From NCBI GenBank assembly GCA_936911875.1, contig CAKZGB010000006.1, forward strand, positions 1 through 64,000: a DNA stretch of 64,000 nt, written 5' to 3'. The stretch is from an uncultured Lysobacteraceae bacterium. Lineage in GTDB: Bacteria > Pseudomonadota > Gammaproteobacteria > Xanthomonadales > Xanthomonadaceae. The notes below the pieces were generated by a model, which did not search any database, was not told the DNA's origin, and saw only the letters and a program-made list of their open reading frames with translations. Each line of letters starts with the position of its first letter. The stretch's first letter is position 1. Shown one piece after another: positions 25,924 through 34,837 of this stretch. A program made the translations under genes and the position numbers.

Positions 25924-27087
25924 ATGTCCCTGAATCCGCTTGATCTGTACGACATCCAATCCATGCTTTCCGAAGAGGAAAACGCCGTCCGCGAGGCCGT
26001 TGCACGGTTTGTCGACACGCGGGTGATTCCGGTCATTGGCAATGCCTTCGACGAAGGCCGATTCCCGGTCGAATGGATCCCGGAAGTGGCGGAGTTGGGT
26101 CTGCTCGGCAGCTCCTTGCCGGCCAAGTACGGCTGCGCCGAACTGAGTTCGGTGCAATACGGTCTGATCTGCCAGGAACTGGAACGTGGCGATAGCGGTT
26201 TGCGCTCGTTTGTTTCGGTGCAGTCGTCGCTGTGTATGTATCCGATTTATGCCTACGGCTCCGGAGAACAGCGCATGCGCTGGCTGCCGTCGATGGCACA
26301 AGGCCAGACCATCGGCTGTTTCGGTCTGACCGAACCGCATGGCGGTTCCGATCCGGCCAACATGAAGACCCGCGCCGTCAAAGATGGTGACCATTGGGTT
26401 CTCAACGGCTCCAAGATGTGGATCACCAATGCCACGATTGCCGACATTGCCATCGTCTGGGCACAAACCGACGAAGGCATTCAGGGCTTTGTCGTTGAAA
26501 AGGGCATGGACGGCTTCTCGACGCAGGAAATCAAGCACAAGATGTCGCTGCGTGCTTCGGTGACGGGCGCGTTGTTCTTTGATAACGTCCGCGTGCCGGA
26601 TGCCAACCGTCTGCCGAACGTCAAGGGTCTGAAGGGACCGTTGGGCTGTCTGACGCAAGCGCGCTACGGCATTTCGTGGGGTCCGATCGGTTCTGCCATC
26701 GCCTGCCTGCAGGAAGTGCTGGCTTACACCAAGGAACGCATCCTGTTTGATCGTCCGGTGGCCGCAACGCAGAGCGCACAAATCAAGATGGCCGAAATGG
26801 CCCGTCGCATCACGTTGGCCCAGTTGCTCGCGCTGCGTCTGGGTCGCCTGAAAGACGAGGGCAAGATGGTGCCGCAACACGTCTCACTGGCCAAGTGGAA
26901 CAACTGCCGCATGGCCATCGACATTGCACGCGAATGCCGCGATCTGCTGGGCGGTGCCGGTATTACCACTGAGCATCACGCCATTCGCCACGCCTTGAAT
27001 CTGGAATCGGTAATCACGTACGAAGGTACGGAAACCGTGCATCAGCTGGTGATCGGCCGCGAACTGACCGGCATCAACGCGTTCTGA
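25924..27087 (+). CDS. gcdH: Glutaryl-CoA dehydrogenase
   Basis: 387 residues of the acyl-CoA dehydrogenase fold. FGLTEPHGGSDP contacts FAD/substrate; the catalytic Glu is in TYEGTETVH near the C-terminus, followed by GRELTGINAF, the GcdH-type ending. It converts glutaryl-CoA to crotonyl-CoA in lysine and tryptophan breakdown. The GNAT gene begins 9 bases downstream. Confidence 0.9.
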   Translation: MSLNPLDLYDIQSMLSEEENAVREAVARFVDTRVIPVIGNAFDEGRFPVEWIPEVAELGLLGSSLPAKYGCAELSSVQYGLICQELERGDSGLRSFVSVQSSLCMYPIYAYGSGEQRMRWLPSMAQGQTIGCFGLTEPHGGSDPANMKTRAVKDGDHWVLNGSKMWITNATIADIAIVWAQTDEGIQGFVVEKGMDGFSTQEIKHKMSLRASVTGALFFDNVRVPDANRLPNVKGLKGPLGCLTQARYGISWGPIGSAIACLQEVLAYTKERILFDRPVAATQSAQIKMAEMARRITLAQLLALRLGRLKDEGKMVPQHVSLAKWNNCRMAIDIARECRDLLGGAGITTEHHAIRHALNLESVITYEGTETVHQLVIGRELTGINAF

Positions 27088-27095
27088 GTGCAGCC

Positions 27096-27668
27096 GTGAA
27101 CGCCGCGCACGGCAATCCGGTCATCGAAACCTCGCGTCTGACTCTGCGCCTGCCGCAGTTGCAGGACTTCGAGCCCATGCACGAAATCTACGGGGACGAA
27201 GAGACGGCACGCTATATCGGCGGTCATCTCAATCGTCCTGCATCGTGGCGTCGTTTTCTGGTGATGCCGGGTGCGTGGGCTGTGCAGGGTTTCGGCATGT
27301 TTTCCATCGTCGAACGCGCCACCGGTGAACTGGTCGGACATTGCGGTCCTTGGCATCCGATTGAATGGCAAGGCACGGAGATCGGTTGGGCAATCCGCCC
27401 GCGTTTCTTCGGCCGCGGTTATGCCTTCGAAGCGGCCGTCGCTGCGATGGACTATGCCTGCGACGTTTTAGGCTGGACCGAACTCATACACACCATTCAT
27501 CACGACAATGCGCCGTCGATTCGGCTGGCAGAGCGGCTGGGTTCGCGTTTCGTGCGCGATGTCGAGCTGGCGCCTGCCGGTAGCGGTGTTCATGTCGGTG
27601 TCTGGGCCCAGTCCGCGCAGGAATGGTCGCAGCATCGTCAATCCTATCTTCAACTGTTGAGTCCCTAA
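27096..27668 (+). CDS. RimJ/RimL-type GNAT acetyltransferase
   Basis: 190 residues from GTG 27096. ETSRLTLRLPQLQDFEPMHEIYGDEETARYIGG is the typical opening; IGWAIRPRFFGRGYAFEA is the acetyl-CoA loop and helix, and HHDNAPSIRLAERLG the final motif. It acetylates a small molecule or a protein N-terminus; target unknown. Its stop overlaps the ATG of the E1 fusion (TAATG). Confidence 0.88.
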   Translation: MNAAHGNPVIETSRLTLRLPQLQDFEPMHEIYGDEETARYIGGHLNRPASWRRFLVMPGAWAVQGFGMFSIVERATGELVGHCGPWHPIEWQGTEIGWAIRPRFFGRGYAFEAAVAAMDYACDVLGWTELIHTIHHDNAPSIRLAERLGSRFVRDVELAPAGSGVHVGVWAQSAQEWSQHRQSYLQLLSP

Positions 27669-29947
27669 TGTTTAACGCCGTTCCTTCGCCCATTCCTGCC
27701 CGCATGAAAGGGCTGAACCGCGCCCAGATTTGCGACGACAACTGGCTGGAGTTTGTGCGTGCGTGTCAACCGGCTGCGAACGGCGTTGCCAATCGCGATG
27801 CACTCAGCGATAACGATTTGCTGGAACTGTTTGAGTCGCAACTCGTCTCGCGCCATCTCGATCTGATGGCTCGCGTCCTGCGTGTACAGAACAAGGTGTT
27901 TTACACCATCGGTTCGAGCGGTCACGAAGGCAATGCCATGGTGGCACGCGCCACGCGACATACCGACATGGCCTTCCTGCATTACCGCAGCGGTGCGTTT
28001 ATGGCCGAACGGTTTCGCAAGTTGCCGGATATGGATCCGATCATGGATTCGGCGCTGTCGTTTGCAGCCAGCTCCGAAGATCCGGCATCGGGCGGTCGTC
28101 ATAAAGTGTGGGGTAGCAAGCCGCTATGGGTATTGCCGCAGACTTCGACAATTGCCTCGCATTTGCCAAAGGCCTTGGGTACCGCTGTTGCGATGGAGTC
28201 CGCGCGTCGCGTCGGTCACACATTGCCGGTGCCGGATGACAGCATCACCATCTGTTCGTTCGGTGACGCCTCGGCCAATCACGCCACGGCACAAACCGCA
28301 TTCAATGCCGCGGCATGGACCGCGCATCAAGGGCTGCCGGCACCTGTACTGTTTGTCTGCGAGGACAATGGCATCGGCATCAGCGTAAAAACTCCTGAGG
28401 GTTGGATCGCTAAGCGTTTCGCCAACATGCCGGGACTGGATTACCGCTACGCGGACGGTCTCGATCTGGAGCAGGGTTTTGCCGATGTGCAGGCAGCGGT
28501 TGAACATTGCCGCAAGACGCGTCGTCCGACGTTCCTGCATTTGCGTACCACGCGCATCATGGGTCATGCCGGTACCGATTTCGAAATCGAATGGCGCTCG
28601 ATCGAGGAACTCTGCAACGTCGAAGCCACGGATCCGCTGCTGCGCTCCGCGGCCCTGATTCTGCAGCACGGACTGAAATCTTCGGCGGAACTCGAAGCCT
28701 GGTACGAAGACGTCCGAGCACGCTGTTTTGCTGCGGCAGAAGATGCTGACAAGCGTCCGAAGCTGAGCAAACTCAAGGACATCATCAAGCCTCTGGCACC
28801 GTATTCGCCGGCCAAGGTGATGGCCGAGGCACGACGCGCCGACTACGCGAGGCGTCGTCTTGAGGTCTTCGGTGGTGAATCCAAACTGCCGGAACAACAG
28901 CCAGCTCGCCATCTGGCCATCGCCATTAATCAGGCGCTGCACGATGTGATGGCGAAGTATCCGCAAACCGTTCTGTTCGGCGAAGACGTCGCGCAGAAGG
29001 GCGGCGTCTATACCGTCACCAAGAATCTGCATAAAGCATTCGGTGCACGCCGCGTGTTCAACACGCTGCTCGATGAAACCATGATTCTCGGCATGGCGCA
29101 GGGTTTTGCCAATGTCGGCATGCTGCCGATCCCTGAGATTCAATACCTGGCCTATCTGCACAATGCGCTGGATCAGCTGCGTGGCGAAGCGGCCTCGTTG
29201 CAGTTCTTCAGCAATAACCAATACGCCAATCCGATGGTGGTTCGCGTTGCGGGCCTAGGCTATCAGCGCGGCTTCGGTGGCCACTTCCACAATGACAACT
29301 CGATCACGGCACTGCGTGATATTCCGGGTCTCGTGGTGGGCTGTCCGTCGCGTGGTGACGATGCCGCCACCATGCTGCGCACTCTGACGGCGATGGGCGT
29401 GGTCGACGGTCGCGTCAGTGTGTTCCTGGAACCCATCGCCTTGTACATGACGAAAGATCTGTGGGAGCCGGGCGATGGCCTGTGGCAGTTCGCTTATCCT
29501 GCGCCCGAAAAAGCCATGCGAGTCGGCGAGGGCCGTCTCTATGACGCCAAGTTTGTGGCCGGTGCCAAACCGAAATCAGACCGCAAGGATCTGGTGATTG
29601 TCACGTTCGGCAATGGCGTGCCGATGAGTCTTCGTGCTGCCCGACGTATTGGCGCGGCGCGCAAGTGGAACGTCGAGGTGCTCGATCTGCGTTGGCTGGT
29701 GCCGTTCGATCCGACTTGGATGCTGAAACAACTCGACGGTGCAAAACGCATCCTGGTGGTGGACGAAGGCCGTCACAGCGCCGGCATCAGCGAAGCGGTG
29801 ATCACCGCGCTCGCCGAGCACGGTCTGGGCAAGGTGCCGATGGCACGCGTGGTCGGCGCCGATACCTTCACCCCGCTGGCGGGTGCGGCATTTGCCGTGA
29901 TCCCCTCGGAAGACGAAATCTTCGAAGCCGGTACGCAGCGACTCTAA
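27668..29947 (+). CDS. 2-oxoacid dehydrogenase E1, fused alpha and beta subunits
   Basis: 759 residues. The alpha half (1 to about 390) has the thiamine diphosphate motif GDASANH and the HLRTTRIMGHAG loop; the beta half (about 410-759) has LFGEDVAQKGGVY and a C-terminal transketolase domain (LVVDEGRHSAGISEAV). It decarboxylates 2-oxoacids and acylates an E2 lipoyl arm. The substrate is probably branched-chain, by resemblance only. No E2 or E3 gene lies in this window. Confidence 0.87.
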   Translation: MFNAVPSPIPARMKGLNRAQICDDNWLEFVRACQPAANGVANRDALSDNDLLELFESQLVSRHLDLMARVLRVQNKVFYTIGSSGHEGNAMVARATRHTDMAFLHYRSGAFMAERFRKLPDMDPIMDSALSFAASSEDPASGGRHKVWGSKPLWVLPQTSTIASHLPKALGTAVAMESARRVGHTLPVPDDSITICSFGDASANHATAQTAFNAAAWTAHQGLPAPVLFVCEDNGIGISVKTPEGWIAKRFANMPGLDYRYADGLDLEQGFADVQAAVEHCRKTRRPTFLHLRTTRIMGHAGTDFEIEWRSIEELCNVEATDPLLRSAALILQHGLKSSAELEAWYEDVRARCFAAAEDADKRPKLSKLKDIIKPLAPYSPAKVMAEARRADYARRRLEVFGGESKLPEQQPARHLAIAINQALHDVMAKYPQTVLFGEDVAQKGGVYTVTKNLHKAFGARRVFNTLLDETMILGMAQGFANVGMLPIPEIQYLAYLHNALDQLRGEAASLQFFSNNQYANPMVVRVAGLGYQRGFGGHFHNDNSITALRDIPGLVVGCPSRGDDAATMLRTLTAMGVVDGRVSVFLEPIALYMTKDLWEPGDGLWQFAYPAPEKAMRVGEGRLYDAKFVAGAKPKSDRKDLVIVTFGNGVPMSLRAARRIGAARKWNVEVLDLRWLVPFDPTWMLKQLDGAKRILVVDEGRHSAGISEAVITALAEHGLGKVPMARVVGADTFTPLAGAAFAVIPSEDEIFEAGTQRL

Positions 29948-30726
29948 TTCGCGAGCGCTGATGTGATGGAGTCGGGAACAGGAACGTCCGGATACTCGTG
30001 ACGGAACTGTTCCAGCTCCTGTTTCGCCTGACCGGTTTTACCGGCTTTCAGTAGTCGCTCGATCTCGAGTAGCCATTCCTTGGGTTCCTTTGGAGCCACC
30101 ACAGTCACTGCGGCAGGCGCGGCTGCGCGTGCGGCCATCGGCGCGGCGCCGGCTTCGACTGAAGCGGGCGAAGGCATGGGCGGCGGCGGAGGTGGTGCCG
30201 CGACCGGGACCGCCATTGGTGCCGGTGCCGGTGCTGGGGCAGATATCACGTCCACAGTCGGCGTTTGCTTGGCGATCTTCGCCTTCGGTGCTGCAGTCGT
30301 ACTCTTGGTACCTTGAGTAACGGGTTGTTCCGGCGCCTTGGCATTTGGCGCCGGTGCCGTTGACGCCGACGGTTCAATTGCAGGAGTAGCAGTTGCCGGC
30401 GATTGCAGTGCCGGCGAATCATAAGGCGCACCAATGGGTGCCGTTGATTCCGCGGTCTGCGTTGTAAGTACCTGTTGATCGAACTTGTCCACCGCCTGAT
30501 AACGAAACAGCACCACAGCGCTCAAGGCCACGGTGGCGGCGAGGGCAGACCAGTGCATCCGGCGCGGATCGCGCCGCGGTTTGCTCACGGCCTGACGCGC
30601 AATGTTGAGAACGCGCGCATCCAACTCCGAACTCGGCACTACTCTGGAATCGGCCGAACGTAACAGCCGAGCCAGTTCCATCTCTTCAGTGGACAACGGC
30701 TCGGGTAGGTGACGCATGCTGTTCAT
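29944..30726 (-). CDS. Anti-sigma-factor-like membrane protein
   Basis: 260 residues. A charged N-terminus (1-55), one transmembrane helix (57-77), a long Pro/Ala-rich periplasmic linker and a C-terminal helical segment (from EWLLEIERLLKAGKTGQAK) resembling a single TPR hairpin. There is no Zn-binding anti-sigma motif; the role is proposed because its ATG overlaps the sigma-factor stop (ATGA). It is convergent with the E1 gene. Confidence 0.65.
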   Translation of the reverse strand: MNSMRHLPEPLSTEEMELARLLRSADSRVVPSSELDARVLNIARQAVSKPRRDPRRMHWSALAATVALSAVVLFRYQAVDKFDQQVLTTQTAESTAPIGAPYDSPALQSPATATPAIEPSASTAPAPNAKAPEQPVTQGTKSTTAAPKAKIAKQTPTVDVISAPAPAPAPMAVPVAAPPPPPPMPSPASVEAGAAPMAARAAAPAAVTVVAPKEPKEWLLEIERLLKAGKTGQAKQELEQFRHEYPDVPVPDSITSALAN

Positions 30727-31280
30727 GGCACCAGCACCTGCCGCAGTTTATCCATGCCGTAACGCAGCCGCGATTTGACGGTCTCGCGGCTAGTGCCGGT
30801 GATGTCGGCAATCGCTTCGAGCGACAACTCCTGTTCGAGACGCAGCAGCAACACGGTGCGTTGCTCCGCCGGCAAACTTTGCAGTGCCATGCGCAGTGCA
30901 CGTCGCTGCATAAAGTCGGAGTGTTCCGATTCGGGCGTCGTCGTAGTGCTCAGCAAGTCCAGACGATCTTGCGCATCCGCAGGTGCAGTGGGACGATGCT
31001 TGACCGAGCGCCAATGATCTTCGAGACGGTGCTGGGCAATGCGCATTAGCCAGGCCACAAACTGCCCCTTGGCCTGATAGTCCGAACGGGCCCGCACGAC
31101 CTTCTGCCAGACATCCTGAAACAGTTCATCGCACAGCGGGCGATCGTGCACATGCCGATACAGATAACCGTACAGCCGGCTGCGATGCCGACTGTACAGT
31201 TTCGAAAACGCCGCCTGATCATTCATGGCGAAGGCCGCCATCAACGCATCATCGTCCAAGCCGGGCTCACTTCCGTCCAT
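30723..31280 (-). CDS. ECF-type RNA polymerase sigma factor
   Basis: 185 residues from the ATG at 31280. Region 2 (about 15-85) includes LYGYLYRHVHDRPLCDELFQDVWQKV; region 4 (about 125-180) has LPAEQRTVLLLRLEQELS and the helix-turn-helix ADITGTSRETVKSRLR. Upstream in-frame sequence overlaps the vWA gene and is not sigma-like. It is probably controlled by the membrane protein coded next; target promoters are unknown. Confidence 0.9.
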   Translation of the reverse strand: MDGSEPGLDDDALMAAFAMNDQAAFSKLYSRHRSRLYGYLYRHVHDRPLCDELFQDVWQKVVRARSDYQAKGQFVAWLMRIAQHRLEDHWRSVKHRPTAPADAQDRLDLLSTTTTPESEHSDFMQRRALRMALQSLPAEQRTVLLLRLEQELSLEAIADITGTSRETVKSRLRYGMDKLRQVLVP

Positions 31281-31299
31281 GGAAGCGAGAGTAGTCCTT

Positions 31300-33141
31300 T
31301 CATGGCTTGGACTCAACTGCCGTACCGGACTGCTGCCGGTCGGCCAGCTTGGCAAGGCCCACGAACTGGCGGCGAGAGCCGTCGGTATCGCGCCCGACTG
31401 CAGAGTTTGCCGTGCGGATGACATCAGCCCATTTCCAGTTGCCGACGTTGGTTCCGCCGCGCAACAGATCGGCAAAACCCACCACGGCCGCGGCAAAGCG
31501 CATGGATTCGCTCGGGCTCTGCAGTGCTGAGGCCTTAACCGGTTGCGACACTAGCGTGCTGGTTTCAGCGTCAGGCAGCTTGTAGCGGATCGAGACGTTA
31601 GCGATTTCGCCATTTCCAACCGTTGCCGTAGCTGCAGGTGTGGCGGCGCCATAGCGGCGATCGGAAGTGCCTTTTGCGCCGGATTGCACCGGTGTGAGCT
31701 CGTAGATTGCGGTCACTTGCTGGCCCGCGCCCACTTCGCCTGCATCGACACGGTCATTGCTGAAGTCGGCCTCGTTCAAAACGCGGTTCTCGTATCCGAT
31801 CAGACGATACTCAGCCACTTCGGCCGGATTGAACTCCACCTGGATCTTCATGTCCTTGGCAATCGTCTGCATGACCGACTGCATTTCATCGCGCATTACG
31901 CGCTGCGCTTCCAGCGGCGAATCAATGTAGGCGTGACGACCGTTGCCGACATCGGCCAGTTGCTCGGCCATTTCGTCGTTGTAGTTGCCTTCGCCAAAGC
32001 CTAAGGTGGTCAGTGCGACGCCACTGCTACGCTGACCGGCAACATACGTCTTCAGCGTTTCGCTGTTGAAATCGCCGACATTGAAGTCACCGTCAGTAGC
32101 CAGCAGAATGCGATTGGCGCCACCCTTACGGAAATTCTCGCGCGCCACTTTATAGGCCAGTTCCAAGCCTTCGCCACCGTTGGTGCTGCCACCTGCATCC
32201 AGGCGATCCAATGCTTCAATGATGGTGGATTTCCTGGAGCCCGGTGTCGAAGGCAAGACCAGCCCCGCCGAACCTGCATAGGCCACGATGGCGACCCGAT
32301 CGACGGGACGCAGACTCTTGACCAGTTCTTTGAGGCTGTACTTGACCAGATCGAGCTTGTCGTCCGAATTCATCGAGCCGGACGTGTCAATCAGAAACAC
32401 AAGATTGGCCGGCGGCGGCGAGCTGGCACGCGGCGCATAGCCCTTAATGCCAACCATCATCAGCGTCCGTCCTGCATTCCACGGTGCCGATGCATATTCG
32501 GTACTAATGGCGAAGGGCTTGCCGGCGTCACGCGGCTCGTTGCGCGAGTAACGGAAATAGTTCAGGAACTCTTCGACACGAACGGCATCGGCGGGAATGC
32601 GATCGTTACCGCAAATCATGCGGCGCACGTTGGCATAGCTGCCGGTATCGACATCAATGGAGAATGTGGAGACCGGATTGTCTGCAGTGCGAGTCAGCGC
32701 GTTGTCTTTGAAGTGCGCGTAGTTCTCGGTGTTGCGTTCGGGCAATTGCATGCCGGGCTGAATCATGCGCGCCTTGGTGACTTGACCGGCTGCGTATGCC
32801 CGAGCAGCCTGTGCCTGAGTTGCAGCAGCCGAAGCGGCTGCGGCTTGAGTGACAGCGATGGCCTGTGGAGTGGGGCGCGCGCCGGAAACCGGAACAGCGG
32901 GGGACGGCGGCGGCGGTCCGGGAGTCGGCATGCCAATCGGCATCGGCGCGCTCAGGTAACGGTCGTCCTCATCGCGGTCCTGCCACAAAGCCGAAAGGTC
33001 CGGGCAGACGACAACACCTTGTTCCTTGAGGACTTCGGGTTTACGCGAGGCCGCACTCACGTCGATGCTGCTCATGCCGATAGCGACAGTGAGGAAGGCA
33101 ACCGTAATAGCACTGAATCGGGGATTGGCTTGCAGGTTCAT
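31300..33141 (-). CDS. Exported vWA-domain protein (YfbK/DUF3520 type)
   Basis: 613 residues. Signal peptide 1-30, a Pro-rich and Ala/Gln-rich stretch (65-125), the vWA N-terminal domain (NTENYAHF to about 235), the vWA domain with MIDAS motif DTSGSM (252-257), and a DUF3520-like C-terminus (GYENRVLNEADF). It binds divalent metal and probably protein partners outside the cytoplasm. It is the first gene of a three-gene operon with the sigma factor (19 bases downstream) and the anti-sigma-like gene. Confidence 0.9.
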   Translation of the reverse strand: MNLQANPRFSAITVAFLTVAIGMSSIDVSAASRKPEVLKEQGVVVCPDLSALWQDRDEDDRYLSAPMPIGMPTPGPPPPSPAVPVSGARPTPQAIAVTQAAAASAAATQAQAARAYAAGQVTKARMIQPGMQLPERNTENYAHFKDNALTRTADNPVSTFSIDVDTGSYANVRRMICGNDRIPADAVRVEEFLNYFRYSRNEPRDAGKPFAISTEYASAPWNAGRTLMMVGIKGYAPRASSPPPANLVFLIDTSGSMNSDDKLDLVKYSLKELVKSLRPVDRVAIVAYAGSAGLVLPSTPGSRKSTIIEALDRLDAGGSTNGGEGLELAYKVARENFRKGGANRILLATDGDFNVGDFNSETLKTYVAGQRSSGVALTTLGFGEGNYNDEMAEQLADVGNGRHAYIDSPLEAQRVMRDEMQSVMQTIAKDMKIQVEFNPAEVAEYRLIGYENRVLNEADFSNDRVDAGEVGAGQQVTAIYELTPVQSGAKGTSDRRYGAATPAATATVGNGEIANVSIRYKLPDAETSTLVSQPVKASALQSPSESMRFAAAVVGFADLLRGGTNVGNWKWADVIRTANSAVGRDTDGSRRQFVGLAKLADRQQSGTAVESKP

Positions 33142-33238
33142 GGTGCATTTCCAAGTGGGTTCAATGAGCTAAACGCATGAACCGCGCCAATGGGGTTAAA
33201 CCTGCAGAATTATTTTTTCGACCCCGGGGCCAAAGGCC

Positions 33239-34018
33239 TTACAGAACGGCCAGTCCGGCCCGGTCGTCCCCGAACTGTGCGACGCTTACAAGAGTCGCGG
33301 CATCGACCTGCGTCAGTGACTCACCATTCAATAAGGTCAGCTGTCGCTTGTTCTTGCCGAGAAAATGCGTACGCGCCACGATCTCCTGGCCGGGATAGCA
33401 ACCCTTCCTGACGGAGACCGCCTGCAGCAACTGCATGCTCAGCTGATGGGGAGTCCATCGCTCAATCTGTTCGGTGCTCAGCGAGGGGATCCCGCCTAAC
33501 AGTGAAACCATCGCCCAAGCCGAAGCGCTCTCCGATACGGCCAGATCAGATCGTGGCTGCAAGTGCAGGGATCGCGAGACTAGGGCAGTGGAGAGATTGA
33601 GCTCGAGTTGGCGCGCGGTCCAATCGCCGGCAATTTGCTTATCCGTGGCAGCGGAAGCGCCAAACCGGCCCACGCACTCGAGCTCGGACCAGACACCAAG
33701 CTGCAAACAATTGCGCAATACATAACCGATGAGGCGACGTCCCAGTTCGGCAGCCGGCATGTCGGGAGAGACGATCAGAAGCTCATCATCGGCAACCCGC
33801 AGGAGCAGAAACAGCGCAATGACTCGGCCTTTGGTGTTCAACCAGCCGTTCCATTGCCATTGCATGACATCGAGCAGGGCGACATCATTCATGAACTGCG
33901 CTTGCGCAAACGCGATGGCATCAGGGCCTTTGAGGCCAAGCACGGAATACGAAGGCAGGACCGTGTCCGACGGGTCCGATGCAAGAAACTTGTTAAGCGA
34001 GGGCGGAATGTTTACCAT
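33239..34018 (-). CDS. ygfZ: Folate-binding Fe-S repair protein YgfZ
   Basis: 259 residues with the aminomethyltransferase-like fold. The signature KGCYPGQEIVAR (consensus K-G-C-Y-x-G-Q-E) lies near residue 203. YgfZ uses tetrahydrofolate to help maintain iron-sulfur enzymes such as MiaB. It is divergent from sdhCDAB, whose SdhB carries three Fe-S clusters. The 97-base gap to the vWA gene shows no further gene. Confidence 0.93.
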   Translation of the reverse strand: MVNIPPSLNKFLASDPSDTVLPSYSVLGLKGPDAIAFAQAQFMNDVALLDVMQWQWNGWLNTKGRVIALFLLLRVADDELLIVSPDMPAAELGRRLIGYVLRNCLQLGVWSELECVGRFGASAATDKQIAGDWTARQLELNLSTALVSRSLHLQPRSDLAVSESASAWAMVSLLGGIPSLSTEQIERWTPHQLSMQLLQAVSVRKGCYPGQEIVARTHFLGKNKRQLTLLNGESLTQVDAATLVSVAQFGDDRAGLAVL

Positions 34019-34046
34019 TTACTGATCCATTTTAAGGGATTTGCGA

Positions 34047-34442
34047 ATGGCAAACCGCGACCGTCCATTGTCACCGCACCTGCAGGTCTATCGCTGGCAG
34101 GCGCAAATGGTGTCGTCAATCCTGCATCGGGCTACCGGCATTTTTAATGTGCTAGGCGCTTTGGTGTTTGTCTGCGGCCTCATGCATCTTGCATCCGGTC
34201 CGGCCTCCTGGGCTCAGTTCATGGAGTGCATTCGCTCTCCGATTGGCTTCCTGTTCCTGTTTGCATGGAGCTGGACCATTGCGTACCACCTGATCAACGG
34301 TATCCGCCACATCGTGCAGGACACCGGCTTCGGCTACTCCATTCCTGCGTTTGTGCGCAGCAGCTGGATCAGCCTGATCGGCAGCCTGGTGCTGACGGTG
34401 CTCGTCTGGCTGATCGTTATCACTAACGGAGGTGCCGCATGA
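34047..34442 (+). CDS. sdhC: Succinate dehydrogenase cytochrome b556 subunit
   Basis: 131 residues, three transmembrane helices. RPLSPHLQVYRWQAQMVSSILHRATG opens the family; HLINGIRHIVQDTG holds the heme b histidine. ATG 34047 with AAGGGA upstream is preferred to TTG 34041. The stop overlaps sdhD (ATGA). Confidence 0.95.
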   Translation: MANRDRPLSPHLQVYRWQAQMVSSILHRATGIFNVLGALVFVCGLMHLASGPASWAQFMECIRSPIGFLFLFAWSWTIAYHLINGIRHIVQDTGFGYSIPAFVRSSWISLIGSLVLTVLVWLIVITNGGAA

Positions 34443-34834
34443 GCCGCGCTCCTGATTCTCTGCGTAACCCCCTCAAGCGTGCCCGCGGTCTGGGCAGTGC
34501 CAAGTCGGGCACCGGTCATTTCATTCGTCAGCGCGCCACTGCGATCGCAGTCGGCCTGTTCGGTCTGTACACGCTCGGTTTGCTGCTGTTCTGCATGACG
34601 TCCGATTACGACAACGCCGTCGCTGTCGTGCGCCATCCGCTCAACATGGTGGTGCTGATCGGACTGGTGATCACCATGTTCTGGCACGCCAAACTCGGTC
34701 TGCAGGTCGTGGTCGAGGACTACGTGCACACGCACGGACTCGCCGTTGCACTGCAATGGCTGATCGTATTCATCTGTGCCGTCGCTGCGCTCGCAGGCGT
34801 GACGGCCATCCTGCGCATCGCGCTCGGAGCTTAA
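34439..34834 (+). CDS. sdhD: Succinate dehydrogenase membrane anchor
   Basis: 131 residues, three helices. KSGTGHFIRQRATAIAVG is the quinone-site opening and FWHAKLGLQVVVEDYVH the conserved second segment. It anchors SdhAB and helps bind heme and ubiquinone. Confidence 0.94.
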   Translation: MSRAPDSLRNPLKRARGLGSAKSGTGHFIRQRATAIAVGLFGLYTLGLLLFCMTSDYDNAVAVVRHPLNMVVLIGLVITMFWHAKLGLQVVVEDYVHTHGLAVALQWLIVFICAVAALAGVTAILRIALGA

Positions 34835-34837
34835 TTC

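Noticed and set aside
33142..33238. GC-rich palindromic stretch between vWA and ygfZ as a terminator
   Set aside because: On the ygfZ strand it is followed by A rather than T residues.
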